Below are positions 31,901-46,301 of a stretch of 64,000 bases of DNA, one piece after another. How positions within the stretch are numbered: the first letter of the stretch is position 1; each line of letters opens with the position of its first letter. The stretch is taken from the NCBI GenBank assembly GCA_963931865.1, contig OZ007506.1:17808242-17872241 (forward strand). The letters are read 5' to 3'. The stretch is from Axinella damicornis (Eukaryota > Porifera > Demospongiae > Axinellida > Axinellidae). A program made the translations under genes and the position numbers. The notes beneath the pieces are model-generated. The model was not told the origin of the DNA. It saw nothing but the letters and a program-made list of their open reading frames with translations, and ran no database searches.

Positions 31901-34766
31901 TACAACCCCCCCTACAGAGATCTTTATCCATAATACGTGTATAATGAAAAAAGATATGTAGGGGGATTGTATACTTCACTGTTTTGTGTGATCATCCCTA
32001 CCTTGTTTCCTTACTTTTTGCCGTTCTGGTATCCCTACATCCCGTTACATTTTAAATGTTTTTTATTACTTGTTTATGTCATTTTTTTAGCAGCAGGCGC
32101 ATGCATACTGAACTCTGGCATTTACACTGCGAGCAATGGCTGAAGAATCAGACCCAAGCATCTCAAAAGCCAACCCTTTTCTGGATGGATACTAAGCCAG
32201 TGCTCCCTGAGCTGAAGACCACAGCTAAGTATAGTGTAGCTAAAATAGCTGTACCAGATAGTAGTAGCGACACATTGTTGAGTCTTTAGATAGGCATTCA
32301 CCCCTCTCACAGAACACAGTAGGTAGCACAGAGAATTTACTTACGGTTCCAGACAACACAACAGCGCAAGGCACTTCTAATTCAGCGATCTTGAATAATA
32401 ATTACGTATTGTTGCTAAGTGATCGTTTAAGTGCGCATGCGTACAAACATGAAAATGGCGTGACAAATGAAGCCATAGTTATTGAGTGGGCAGCTGCAGC
32501 CGCCTGGTGAAGGCTTGGAGGTTGCGAAAAAGCGATGGGCTGGTGCACTGCTCGGTGTGAAATGCTGCTGTTTCGTGCGAAAACCATGATGAGCGATCGA
32601 GGCGACGCTGAGCTAGCCCGTCTGAAGAAAGAAAGAAGAAGAAGAAGAAAGAAAAACAATTTGCCCGTTTTGAGAGTACCTGGTGTGGTACTTTCGCGAC
32701 GGTTTTTCGCGACGCGAGGAGTCTTGTTGGTCATGAAAACACTCGAAGATGAACGGTATGTGGTTATAAAGGCTTATAAGTGTACCGTTTCTGAGATTTG
32801 GAGAGATTCTTTTGTATTAGCATATATTGCGTGTACGTCGTATCCCTACATACAGAGTCTACCGACTCTGTGATAATCAGCAGCCCCATAGAAATCTCGT
32901 GCTCTCCCTTCCTTCTCTTCCTTCCCTTCCCCTCTCCTTAAGTTTGATCCCTTCCTCCTCCTCCACTCTTCCCTCCATCCCTCCCTCCCACTCTCTTTCC
33001 ACCCACCCACCCATTCACCCATCCTCCCTCCCTCCCTCTCCTTTCCTTCCCTCCTTCCTCCCTCCCTCCCTTCCTCCCTCTCCTTTCCTTCCCTCCTTCC
33101 TCCCTCCCTCCCTCCTTTCATCCCTCCCTCCCTCCCTCCCTCCACACCTCCGTCTCTAACTCCCTTACCACATTGCTTTGCACACTACACAGTCCCTCCT
33201 GCAGCGTCTCAATGGCAGCCCACCTCACTGGCCGCACAGCCCCATACACCTGGTGGTAACACTCAGGATAGAACTCCTGGGAGAGAGCGCCGTCACACAC
33301 ACGCACCGTGAAGTTCGAATCAAGCCTGTAGCAAGACAACATAACTCACACGCCATCCATTGATCGCACAAACTATGTAATGCACACACAGCAAATGAAA
33401 GTCACATGATTTTGCTAACCAATGGATCTTAACTAGCACTCACAGGCAGTTCCTAAGAGCTAGGTCGGGGTGTACGATTCCATTCTCTGAGAGGAACTGC
33501 ATGGCATGTGCAATCTGGAGAGCAAAGTTGACTTTGTACTGGTTGGTGACCGGCTGTGATGAGAGAGGAGGGTGGGGGAAGGTTAGGAATGGAGAAAGAA
33601 ATGAAGAAATAGAGAGTTAGGGAGAGGAGAAGGGGTGAGAAGAGAGGGATTTAAAGAACAGAGAGAGAGAGTAAGGTAGCGAAGAAAGTCTGTCTGTGTG
33701 CTTCTAAGCATGTCGTACCCATGCCATTTCATGGGGCAGCTGACCATACACAGTAAGCAAGCCCTGTTACGTGTTCCCAGGAGACACCTAGTGATCGTTG
33801 CTCACTCTGTCCTCTCTCTTCCTTGCGCATTGTGTCAGGCACGTACACATACTTGTTCCAAAGAGACTTCCTATCACTTAACCACCATTTGATATGGGCA
33901 TGCAAGTTAAAATCTCTGGTGACGTCGTTTAAATTTCACTGTCCCTAGTCTGTTATGATTCCTGACCCTTTGCCTCTTTTCCTGCCGAGGCTCTGAGTCT
34001 CCTAGTGGTTCCTTGCCCGAGGCTCTGAGTCTCCTTGTGGTGCTATTCTATCCTACTCTCATTGATCTCTCTTCAGAGTACATCCCTCCTCTCAAGGTGG
34101 TAGGTCACCATTGGTTTCAGTAGGGATGCAGCGCGTACCCTATATTTCGGTGATGGGTCGTGCCAGTGTCAAACTTATTGACAGCCAGGCAAGATGAATC
34201 TTATCCGAGCTGCCATTAGGTAAGCATCCTTTCTCCCTCCTCTCTCCCCCCTCCCTCTCTCACTCCTCCCACTCCCATGCCTCCCTTGTCCTCCCTCCCT
34301 TCCTTTCCTCCTTCCTTCTCCCCCCCCCCCCCCCCCCCCCCCCCCCCTCTCCCCCCCCCTCTCCCTCCTCCCCCAATCCTACACTCACGTTCAGCGGGCT
34401 CTGATCAGGTGTGAGACGACAGAAGAGAAGTGTGTCGTGCAGGTTCCCGTACTCCACCAACGGGTAGATAACAAGAGGAGCGCAGTTGTCCTCCACGCTC
34501 ACTCGCAGGACTGGTTGAATGTTGGGGTGCTCTATCCCTCGTAGGAGTGTTGCGTGCTCCAGAAACTTGGCTATTTCGTCTCGTTTACCACTCTCTTTCT
34601 TGAGACCTGTGTGTATTGTGTGTATTGTGTGTATTGTTCATGTATATTGTGCGTATGTGTTCATGTATATTGTGCGTATGTGTGTATGTATTGCGTGTAA
34701 AATATGCATTTGTGAATGCAAGTGTGTATTGTGTGTGTGCATATTGTGTATTTGTGTGTGTGTGTG

Positions 34767-34825
<59 letters not shown>

Positions 34826-36008
34826 GGTGATAACAGTGGACTACACAACCTGTATTACCTACAGATGATTCTAGCTAAATTTTGGTATGTAGTTCTCCTC
34901 TACCCCCCCCCCCCCCCTCCTCCCACTCCCCCTCTCTCATACTCCCCGATCCTCACCTTACACTCTCCCATTCCCCACCCTCACACTAGCTCCCATCCTC
35001 CCTCATCCTCCCACTCTCCCATCCTCCACCTCACACTCTCACACACTCACCAACAAGTATCTTCATCATCACTTCCTTGGTTCCACCCATCACATCAGTC
35101 CTGTCGATACTCAGCTGTCCACTGACGACACAGCCATAGTCACCTGCAGACGTGAGAGCCAGTGATAAGCCTATACTTGGCAACTGTGTACTAAGTGAAT
35201 GCAGGGCACTGTGCAGTGAGTATGAGCAAGCTAATTGTATTCTAGCCAGTGAGGATGAGGTACGAAAAGTTGCTGAATGTGAGGAAGGCCAGAATAGGTA
35301 CCTGTAGCACGTCCACTTCTAGCTCGATTGTTACTCAGGCACATCTACCAGCCTACTGACCACTCATGACACACCTACCAGCCTACTGACCACTCATGAC
35401 ACACCTACCAGCCTACTGACCACTCGTGACCCCCCCCCCCCCCCCCCCCCCCCCCACCCAATCTCCCTCACCTCTCATGGTGGTGTTGAGGATGCTCAGG
35501 CTCCTCCGGTCCACACTGAACTGCCGAATGATGCTCTGGACCGCACTCGGCAGGCCGGACACCATACCCCAGGGGAGAGCTGTGTGTGTGTGGGTGTGGG
35601 TGTGTACAGTGTTTCTTTTTCATTCGTCTGTTTGTGTGTGTGTGTGTGTGTGATCATCTAAGATTGGTCTCAATCCCATACCAGAGGGGGTTTGGGAATG
35701 AGACTAGCAGAATCAAAGTTGTCAGTCCCTTGTAATCTGGCCAGGGTACAGAGTCCAACACTCCCGGGCCAGAACTCAGAGTGGACACGTACACTATTCC
35801 TCCAACCAAACCAGCACTGCTGTGGGGTGGGGTGCAGCAGGCCGGGGTAAGATTAGGAGGGCTTGATGTAGTAGGCCGGGGTAAGGTTAGAAGGGCTAGC
35901 CATGCTGCCTGGGGGGCAGGCCGGGGTAAGATTAAGAGGGCTATGATGCTGTGGGGGAGGGGTGTAGCAGGCTGGGGTAAGATTAGGAGGGCTAGCTATG
36001 ATGTGTGT

Positions 36009-36039
<31 letters not shown>

Positions 36040-39000
36040 GGGGTTGTGCAGTAGGCCAGGGTGCGATGGGGTGGGGTACAGCAGGCCGCGGTAAGGCTAT
36101 GATTCGATCAAGAAAGGCCTGGGCTGGAGTATTGCTAGCGACCAGCAATGTTTCGCATATTTGATGTACACCTCAATCTTGGCCCTTCAACTTCTCCGGC
36201 TCATTGGGCAATGAAACTGCCTCACCATGAGTGGTGTCCTGATTGTGAGACAGCATGGGACACTGTCAGTGGACGTTTACCACTACAAAGCAATGTGCCA
36301 CAGGCCATCACTCTCCGTGCATGCACCAGCACGCACCCCCACACAACCACATCATGTATAATAATGGCAGCTAATGAAGCACTTGAGTTGGCTACCCCAT
36401 TGGCCGTGAACTCTCATTCATTAGTGCTCAAACGTGTGCTATTCAGTAGAAGAACACTGTTCCATTGACACTACTAACACAGAAGCTTCAGCTAACACAG
36501 GAACTCGATCAAAGACAATTTCTGTAGTACTACCACACACAGTTTGTAGTGATATACATCAGCGTATATATGTATGAAAAACACTGCACCCAAGTATTAT
36601 AGTGAGGATTATGGTTTATATGTGACCCACTAGTCTCAGAACCAGACTCCCAGCCCGAAGGGGGAGGGGGTTAGGGCTGGGAGTCTGGTTCCGAGACTAG
36701 TGACCCACATGTTCATCCAGTAAGACCAACACACACACATATACACACACACACACACCACCCACAAACACGTGCACCTACATACCCACACACCCACACA
36801 GTCACACACATGCATCACTCACACATCCACAGGGAGATGGGTATGTCGGCTTTCCTCTTTGCTGCCACCTCCTCCTCTCCTCCCTCCTCCACCTGGTAGG
36901 GTACCGCCATCGCCAGAGGATCATCACTGAAGAACTTCCTGATGGTGTGTAATGGAGGGAGGGTGTGTGAGGGAGGGAGCATGATGGAGGGAGCAAGAGG
37001 GAGGAAGCATGAAAAAGGGTGTGTGAGGGAGGGTGTGTGAGGGAGGGAGCAAGAGGGAGGAAGCATGAGGAAGGGTGTGTGATGGAGGGTGTGTGATGGA
37101 AGCGGCACGAAGGAGGGTGTGCGATGGAGGGGGCATGAGAGAGGGGACACGAGGGAGGGTGCGTGATGGAGGGGGCATGAGGGAGGGGGGACGAGGGAGG
37201 GTGCGTGATGGAGGGGGCATGAGGGAGGGGGGACGAGGGAGGGTGCGTGATGGAGGGAGGGGGGGGGGGGGCATGAGGGAGGATGCAAAATGGAGGGAGC
37301 ATGAGGGAGGGTGCATGAGGGAGGGTGCGTGATGGAAGGGGCACGAAGGAGGGGCATGATGGAGAGGGCATGAGGAAGGGCGCATGATGGAGGGAGCATG
37401 AGGGAGGGTGCACGAGGGAGGGTGCATGAGGGAGGGTGCATGAGGGAGGGGGCATGAGGGAGGATGCATGAGGGAGGAGGGAGAGAGCACAAGGAAGAGA
37501 GAGAGTAAGATGGCGGAAACCAAGAGGGAGAGCAAGATGGAGGGAGCAAGATGGAGGGAGTAACAGGAAGGGAGCAAGATAGGGTTTTGGGAGCAGGAGG
37601 AGGGAGAGTGTGGGTACAGGCAGGAGTATATATGCTGAGGATGAGAATGGGCGTGACAATACACCAAGTACCACATGCTGAATGACATCGTGACAATCTC
37701 ACTTCTGTGGCTTTTTCCGATAGCAGCCAACACAGACGATGAACACCACAACGATGACAATACAGACAAGTAGCACTCCCACCACCGGGGCAAACACAAT
37801 CAGCAGGAGCTGCAGCAACTGTGGCTCTATGGAGGGAGGAAAGGGAGGGGAAGGAGGAGGACGGAGGGGGGAGGGAGGGGGGAAGGAGAGAGGGAGGGAG
37901 GAGAGGAAGGGAGGGAGGGGAGGAAGGAGGGAGGGAGGAGGGAGAAGGAAGGTGAGGGGAGGGATGGAGAAAAGAGAGGGGATTGGAAGGGGAAGGAGAG
38001 GGTGGGAGGGATGAGAGAGGACTCATAGTCTTGTACATTTACACATTAACAAGACAGCTCTTCCCTGTCCACAATAATACCATGCCATGACCTTCGACCC
38101 CACAAAATACGCTAGGATATTCCACATCATGACACTACAGAACCCAATCAGAAGCCAGCACCTTCACTCCCATTCCCCTGCCTTCTTGGCTCCCACCACC
38201 TTACACCTCATAGCAACCTCTAAACAGAAACCATGCCCACACACGGAACAGACACTTCAAGCTGAGAATCTCCTCTCAGCTTCTGTTTACATTCCACTGA
38301 ACTATAAACAACATTGTTTGCACTGTTTCAATTATGAATCATAGTGATCTGTGACAGCAATTAGTAGCCTAGGGGCGCCAATTAGTCACCCAGTTACTAA
38401 TGGTAAGCTGACCACCCCTCCACATCATCTCAAGATGAGCAGTAACTCCAGGTGGTGATCAAAACGCACATTATGGAGCATGGGTAAAACTGTGTACTGT
38501 ATAGTTGTTTAAACATGCAAACTTCTGATATCGAACCAGTCACGCATCTGTGGACACAAGTTTGATCGCCAACATCTAGCTCCAAAGCCCCCTCCCACTT
38601 TGCTAAATTCGCCAAAGTCACATCTCCAATTCAACAGTCAGTCGTGTACGGTTGGATTACTCCATGACCCATCACCTGGCAGGTGACATCATGACTACAT
38701 GTAGGACACACACTCACCAGTACAGATCAGGTGACAGACAGATATGATCATGGCCCCCAAAACTGTCATACCCTGGAATAGATATTAGTTTACGCCCACG
38801 GGACAGACAGCACACACGTACTGTATGGACCATAATGACGACGTACATTAAACCCATTAAAGTTGGGCATTCTCTCTGCTAAGTAATTTGCATAACCTCC
38901 TAGCAGAGAAAATGCCCAGTCAGATGAGCTATAACCATATCGTGCAGTGAGTATCGCACCTGCTGGAGGAGGAACCATTCTTGTGAACGTGACCGAAAAC

Positions 39001-42000
39001 CCAGCGCTGGTGAAATCTTCCGTGCCCGCCTACAGTACACCAGGTGGGAAGATACATTACATAACCACATGCATTCACAAGTAATAATTGGTTTTCAGTA
39101 TGGAAACTTCCATACCTCAATGGCCGCCTCTAGCACACTTGCTGATAGCAATTGTGATCCTCCTGCCACTCGGACGTACATCACAAACTCCAGCTGTCCC
39201 TGAGCATTGTTCCTGATGTTGGTGATGGTCACATCGCTTGACTGGATCTGAAAGGCTTGCCTCCTTGTGCGGGGGGGGGGGGGGGGGGGAGAGAGAGGGA
39301 GGATGGGAGGGAGGGAGGGAGGGAGGGAGGGAGGGAGGGAGGGAGGGAGGGAGGGAGGGAGGGAGGGAGGGAGGGAGGGAGGGAGGGAGAGAGGTGAGTG
39401 ACCATGTTCCGTTGAGTTGAAAGTTTGATTGTTAAGATACCATGGAAGTGCATCCCTCCCCTCCCTTCTCCCTCCCCTGAAGGTATGATCTGCAGAGTTC
39501 CTGGCTACCGTCCTGGCTACGTCATGCAGGCCCTGGCATACTCCAGCCCTCACCTTTTCCTCTCTATGTTGACGGTCTGGCTGCACTCTCCGGGACGTGT
39601 GTCACAATACCGGTTGATGACCACAGCAGTGGTGTTTCTGAAGTTCTCCTGCACTGTTGTATTAAACTGTGATGGAAAATTGGTATTCCAATTAGTGCAC
39701 AGTAGAGATATACTGCACTAGACCTACTGTATATATATGTTTCCAATATACAACCAGTTATCTTGAGGTATACAAACTAAGTATACTGGCTATATTACTC
39801 ACACTTTCAGCAGTGTGTTACAGTATGGGAGTTTTCCTGTAGTATACAAACTAAGTATACTGACTTGATGACTCACACTTTCAGCGGTGTGTTCCAGTAT
39901 GGGTGGGTGGGGGGGGGGGGGGGGGGGGGGGTAGTATACAAACTAAGTATACTGACTTGATGACTCACACTTTCAGCTGTGTGTTCCAGTATGGAGATCC
40001 TCAGTGCATTGTTGAGCACAATCTCGGGGATGACGGTGGGCAGCATGGTGGGTCGTTGGGAAGCCGCGCTGGGAGAAACAGGTCCAACTCCTGGACGGAC
40101 AAAGGAGACGGCTCATGGCATTAAAGACCTTTACACAATCTCTGTTGCTTGCAGTGGAAAAAGGGGAGGGGCTGGTATACTGTATCATACATGCGAAAGG
40201 CATCGAGTACAGAGAACGTGGTGTGGCCACAGGCCACTCAGAACAGAGGAGAGAATGAGGATTCCAGATATATAATAGGTTAATTACCAAGCTCCAGCAA
40301 GGTATATCTTACTGCTACAATCTCATGTTAGGGGTGAAGGATGCACATACATATTATATGATTATGCATATCCACAGAAGGTGAAGGATAAAGGACAACA
40401 GTGTTGCTAAGCAACAGATGAGTACTAGACCTCCTTAGTTGAAACATGACTAGCGTATAGCTCACACTGAAGTGGTAATAATGTAAGTGTGTGTGTCGGG
40501 AGTGGCCGCCATACCCGTGGTTTCCTCATCACTCGCTGCCCCACCTCAAATTGCAATGACGGGATGGCTCTAAGCAGTCACCGTTAGGATTCCCCAGCCC
40601 ATACTGTGCGACTGGGTATGATTACGTAGCAAACATATTGTGTTTCTGGGTTTGACATTGCATGCTTTATTGATTTTTGTGCTACACACCACAGCAGTTC
40701 AAGTTACTTTGAAAAAAGAAAGCGCTAACAGCCAGCAGTCTAGAAGAAACCTTACCAGGAGCGTATTTACAACATTGCGTTCCTATTCTTACCAATTCCC
40801 TAGAATGCCAGATCTTCCAAGAACAGCAGCTGCCTCCCTCCCCCCAATCAAAATCCTATCATATGAAACCCTGACAAGTTGGCACTATTCTTGACCGTGC
40901 CAAGCACGTATGCACACAAGAGACAAGTCGAGTGAGTTTTTCTAATGAAGGTCGCGAAGGGGTTGTACCTGGCATAATTACATAGTGATTGGCGTATGGA
41001 CAGCTGGGTCATGTGCACACATACATGCCGCCCAGATGCCAATTAGAGTGTGTCATATAGTGTATCAAAGTTTCTGGTTTTCAATAGTTGTTTAGAAAAC
41101 TTTGGAACTGAGACATGGAATTGTTGGTAAATCTGACGTCTGTTGGCAAAGCATGCGTTATTTACTCGGAACTGCAGGTGTGTGTATCTGTGTGTGTGCA
41201 TAATCGTATGTGCACAGTCATGTGTGCACAGTTGTGTGTGTGCGTGAGCTTGGTACGTATATACATGCCAAGTTTACAAAAGGCTGAAATCAACATCATC
41301 ACCTTAGACTGCAGCAATTGGAATAGGCCAGTAATTGATAATGGTCTTGTTGGAAGAATGGGATGCCAAAGGAAGGGAGACACAACTCTCTGGAACAATT
41401 TCAAGTCTGCTACTCCCATTACCGTACACGCTTTCTTACTCAAAACATGCGTTCCCACAAGATGGTTTCCACGGTTACAAACAGTGTAACAATTTCAAGC
41501 CTGCTACTCCCATTACCGTACATGCTTCCTAGCTCTATAATTATACATTAGTCCAAACATTGTGTTCCCACAAGATGGTCTCCATGGTTACAAACAGTGT
41601 AACAATTTCAAGCCTGCTACTCCCATTACCGTACATGCTCCCTGGCTCTACATACATTACTCCAAACATTGCGTTCCCACAAAATGGTCTCCATAGTGAG
41701 ACACAACAGAAGTGGATCTCCATGCAGTCACATGACCAATATGTGAGTTCACATGATTTCCATGGAAGGTCACGTGATTAATCTATGACATCCCACAGTC
41801 CCAACAGAGAATACACGCAACACTTAACTATCTTCACAGTTCAACACTGTATCTTACCTCGAGTAGTGCCAGCATCACTCAGCATTGTTGAGCTCACTGC
41901 TACACTAGCCACCACCTCTGATGAGTCACCAACTGACTGAAGTGATCGGGAGGTAGATGAGGGGAGAGGTTCCATGATAGAGGGTGTGAAGGGAAGAAGG

Positions 42001-43662
42001 GGAGGAAGAGCTTGTGTGGAGGGAGAGGGGAAAACCATTCTAGAAGATGTGAGTGTAGCTACTGCAGGAGTAGTGACAGGAGCCTCCACTGGCGGACTAG
42101 TTGTGACGACAGTGGCACCTCTGGTCTCTTCAACGACAACAATTGATGTCCGAGCTGGACTCACAAGGATTCCACTGGCAGAAGCAATGAACTCTGAACC
42201 CTGTAACCGTGGTGACTGCATTACGGGTGTTGGTGTGACGTGGACCAGTGGAGGGGAAGGCATCAGCACCACGACAGGTGTGCTCAGCACCGCCTGTGAC
42301 GAGAACATCTCGATCTGTGGCTCCGTGCTCACTGGTTGCAACAAGCTTTCTGTTAGTCTTACTGAAGAAGGAAAAGAGCTACTTGGCAGTGAAGATGGGA
42401 AAGTTTCAGTTGATTGAAGGGTCTCCGGGACACCTGACGAAGGTTCGCTAATGCTGGTGGTATAGGGCAGCAACATGACAGGCACACGCACGCTTGAACT
42501 TTGTGAAGCAGTCGTGGCTTGCGTGATCACAACACCAATGCTTGTAGACACTAGGAATCCAATGGAGCTGGGTTCAAACTCTGCAGCAGATTGTCCACTG
42601 AAATCATCAGAGGGTAGCAGATCTTCTGCGGTAGAACTTGGAGAGATTTGGTCTGGGGGAGAACTAAACGGAGGTGCAGTCGTGGGGAAGCTTGGAGTGG
42701 TCAGGAGGATGGGCGCTGGGGTCGGAGCAAGGGAAGGAGAGGCCCGAATGAGATCCGAGCTTGACGGCTGAGTGATTCTAACTCTGTTTGACGTGTGAGG
42801 GGGAAAGGAAGAGAGGATGAGGGTGGAGGGGTGGGGGGTGACGGAGGGGAGGGAGGTGAGGGAGGTGGAGGGTAAGAGGACGCATGCTGATCGGAACTCC
42901 GGAGTTAGTCTGTTGGGTTCCACAAATCCTGCAGTGTGAGGAAACAATCAACTTTAACCAACATCTCACGCTTACACGGCTGCTACTCAAGACACATATA
43001 TAGTACCAAAAACTCACTACTGGGGCTTCAAGTCCAGGCCATAGGGGGTTACACTAAACCTTGCCTACAGGGGGTTACACTAAGCCCTGCCTACAGGGGG
43101 TTACACTAAGCCCTGCCTATAGGGGGTTACACTAAGCCCTGCCTACAGGGGTTACACTAAGCCCTGCCTTACAGGGGGTTATGCTACAGGGGGTTACACT
43201 AAGCCCTGCCTACAGGGGGTTACACTAAGCCCTGCCTACAGGGGGTTACACTAAGCCCAGACTATAGGGGTTTCTAGTAAGCCCGGCAGATAAGGTGTGC
43301 CCCTTTTATTGACGGAAGACGCTGGGTGGGAGTGGACTCACAATGCCAGTCTTGCCACAGTCTATCTAGAGCCTATTCTCCCATCAACCACACCATCGAC
43401 AGCTCAACAGCCTGTGACCACCCGCAAACGTTCCACTCCCATAAAACACACATAACGTAGCATGGTACAGTGTGTAGGTGTATCGCAGGATGGAACTTCA
43501 CAGTTGGGATGCATTCCAGATTTCCCACCCATGTTATCCGAGGATCCCTCCCTTGTAAGCTGTTAACCGCAGGCTGTCAGGATCCCTTCCTTGTACCGAA
43601 CAGAAAAGCAGACACTCTCATACGCTCACATTACACACATACACACACACACACATGCAAAT

Positions 43663-43698
<36 letters not shown>

Positions 43699-46262
43699 AC
43701 ACACATGCAAATTACACATACACACACACACACATATACCACACACACACACACACACCACACAACACAGATACAAACACACACACACAAACCTTTACCT
43801 GTACAACTCTTTTTGATGCGGAAACTGGCTTTGAGTGAGGAATTGTGAGATTCCGTGGTGATGTTGATGAGTAATTGTCCAATACCAGAGGTGGAGAGAC
43901 AGGGGAAGGTAATGGAGAAGGCTAGAAGGGATCAGTTGGGTTAGGGAGGTGAGGGAGAGGGAGGGTGAGGAAGGGGAAGGGAGGGGAAGGGAGGGTGAGG
44001 GAGAGGGAGGGAGGGTGAAGGAGGGGGGAGGAACGGTAAGGGAGGGAAAGGGGGAGGGAGGGGAAAGGGGGAGGGAGGGGAAGGGGGAGAGAGGGGAAAG
44101 GGGGAGGGAAGGGAAAGGGTGAGGGAGGGTGAGGGAGAGAGGGAGGGGAAGGGCGAGGGAGGGAGGGGAAGACAAATAAATACACTGTACATACATACAT
44201 ACACACTGTACTTCAAGCTGGTAATGTCTATGTTAGTCATAATGCTATCATACTCAACAGTGAATTGCATTGCACGTTAGAGTCTTAGCATGCAACTACA
44301 GTACTGCTAGCAATAATTCACCTGTCCTGCTTTCTGGGATGGTTCCAGCTGAGGAGACATTGAGTTGTGGGTCACAGAACAGCTGCTCTGAGCCTTGACT
44401 AACTTCTAGTGTATAAGACACCTGAGGTGGAGAGGGAGGGAGGGAGGGAGGGAGGGAGGGAGGGAGGGAGGGAGGGAGGGAGGGAGGGAGGGAGGGAGGG
44501 AGGGAGGGAGGGAGGGAGGGAGGGAGGGAGAGAGAAGGAGTAAGGGAGGGAGGGAGGGAGAGAGAAGGAGTAAGGGAGGGAGAAGGATGGGGGGGTGAAG
44601 GAAGGAAAGAGGGAGGGAAGGAAGGATGGAGGGAGGATAGGTCATGGTTGCAGGGAACATTGGGCATATACCGTATAGCGGGTTATTTTCGTGGGGTGCC
44701 AATTTTCATTATTTTCGTGACTCATCGACAAGTCACGAAATTTTCCACCCACGAAATTTTCAACCCATAATCGCGCTGTGCAACACAAACTAGGTGGCGT
44801 CGTTTAAGTACACTGTAGGTAGCTGTACCTGCGTGACTGCATCCCGTTGACAGTGTCCTCGATTCCTCTATCACCAGCTGCCACTCGCGTTGTGATCGAG
44901 ATGACTGGACCCCGGCGACGAAAAACGAGGCCATGGAGTAAGTCACAGCGATCAATACGGTTGCCATTCTCGCGTTATCATGGCCGACACCGGACCTCCC
45001 ACACGTCTTTTACTGACGAAGTAGCATCGCACTCATGCTGTACAGTGAAGCTGTACTTCGGCCATCCAGCCACGTGTACTAATTTTCGTATTACATCATC
45101 CACGCCGATAGCGCGAACGCGGGTGCCACGAAAATTAGAACCACAAAATTAATTCTGACAACCGTATCCAGCATTTCACGAAATTTCCACCCACGAAAAT
45201 AACCCGCTATACGGTAGCAGATTTGTGTGGCTATGCTGAAGCAGTAATCTACTACTATTTGGTCACACCAACACAATTACACATAATCAGATTTCATAAG
45301 TGAACCTGATAATCACATCAGAGTATTGGCAGCCACTGAACACCACAAGCAGAAATATGAGCCACTTACAAACCACCTCAGGCAGTAAGACTTCAGGCTG
45401 CTATGGCAACAAGTTTTGGTAACAAGGGGTGAAAGACACTCACTCACAACATCCACAAACAAAGGGACACTTAGGAACCACTTGGACACCACTTCTCACC
45501 CAATTATAAACATACTCCATTCAATGGTAAATTGATTGGGAACCTGGAAGGCATTATTTCATTAGATGGCCAGGCCTCCTTCATAATACTGTAATCATGT
45601 GGAGAATAGCAGCGTATAGATCTCCAGTGCACAAGAGTAGGTGTGCTTGTACTTGCAGCTGCACGCAAGAGCAGACATACCAGACCTGGTCACAACACGT
45701 CACGAAAATTGGTCCAGTCATGTTTGAGGGATGACTTGCTGAGTAGATCATAGGCAAAAATTAGATAGTTTCTGAGAAATGTGGTGAGGAAGGGACAGTG
45801 TTCTTGCCAAAAATTAGGTGTATAATACAAAGTCATATATTGACTCCTGTTGCTCAAGGGGACAATCCTGGTCACAGTGTTTTTGCAGTCAGTCTTTTCA
45901 TGCACCTGCTCTAAATATTGTATTTCATGGACTATTGAATCCTCTACGTACCATTAATGCAAATCCCACATTCGCAACATGTCTGCACGCGCACAACAAC
46001 CTTCCTGGAGTTTTGGGTTTGAAAACCCCGGGATTCTGTTGATCATAACTCAAGTGACATATCATTCAGAAGACAGCTGCACGCACACTTCGACAAGCTT
46101 TCCAGGTACTGGGATTCTGTTGACAAGTGCCATTCACTGTGCTGGGCGCCAGCTGGCACACACAATAAAGAATGTAGACAGCTAGTGCAGCTGTTTGGGT
46201 TCATACATGGGTTTTAGTAAAGGGGGAAGACGTTGTCCTCAGAGAGAGAGAGAGAGAGAGAG

Positions 46263-46301
<39 letters not shown>

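Noticed and set aside
36802..38038. Pro/Ser/His-rich minus-strand frames up to 407 aa
   Set aside because: They run through a GGGAGG minisatellite. Only the TM exon (37703-37826) and juxtamembrane exon (36823-36938) inside are supported by splice sites.
38718..38772. Alternative frame of RYK-like exon 10 (GYDSFGGHDHICLSPDLY)
   Set aside because: Joining it to the TM exon creates a stop. The acceptor at 38762 keeps the frame open.
41974..42417. 147-aa plus-strand frame opposite the mucin-stalk exon
   Set aside because: Antisense shadow. The minus-strand frame fits the phases of the neighbouring RYK-like exons.
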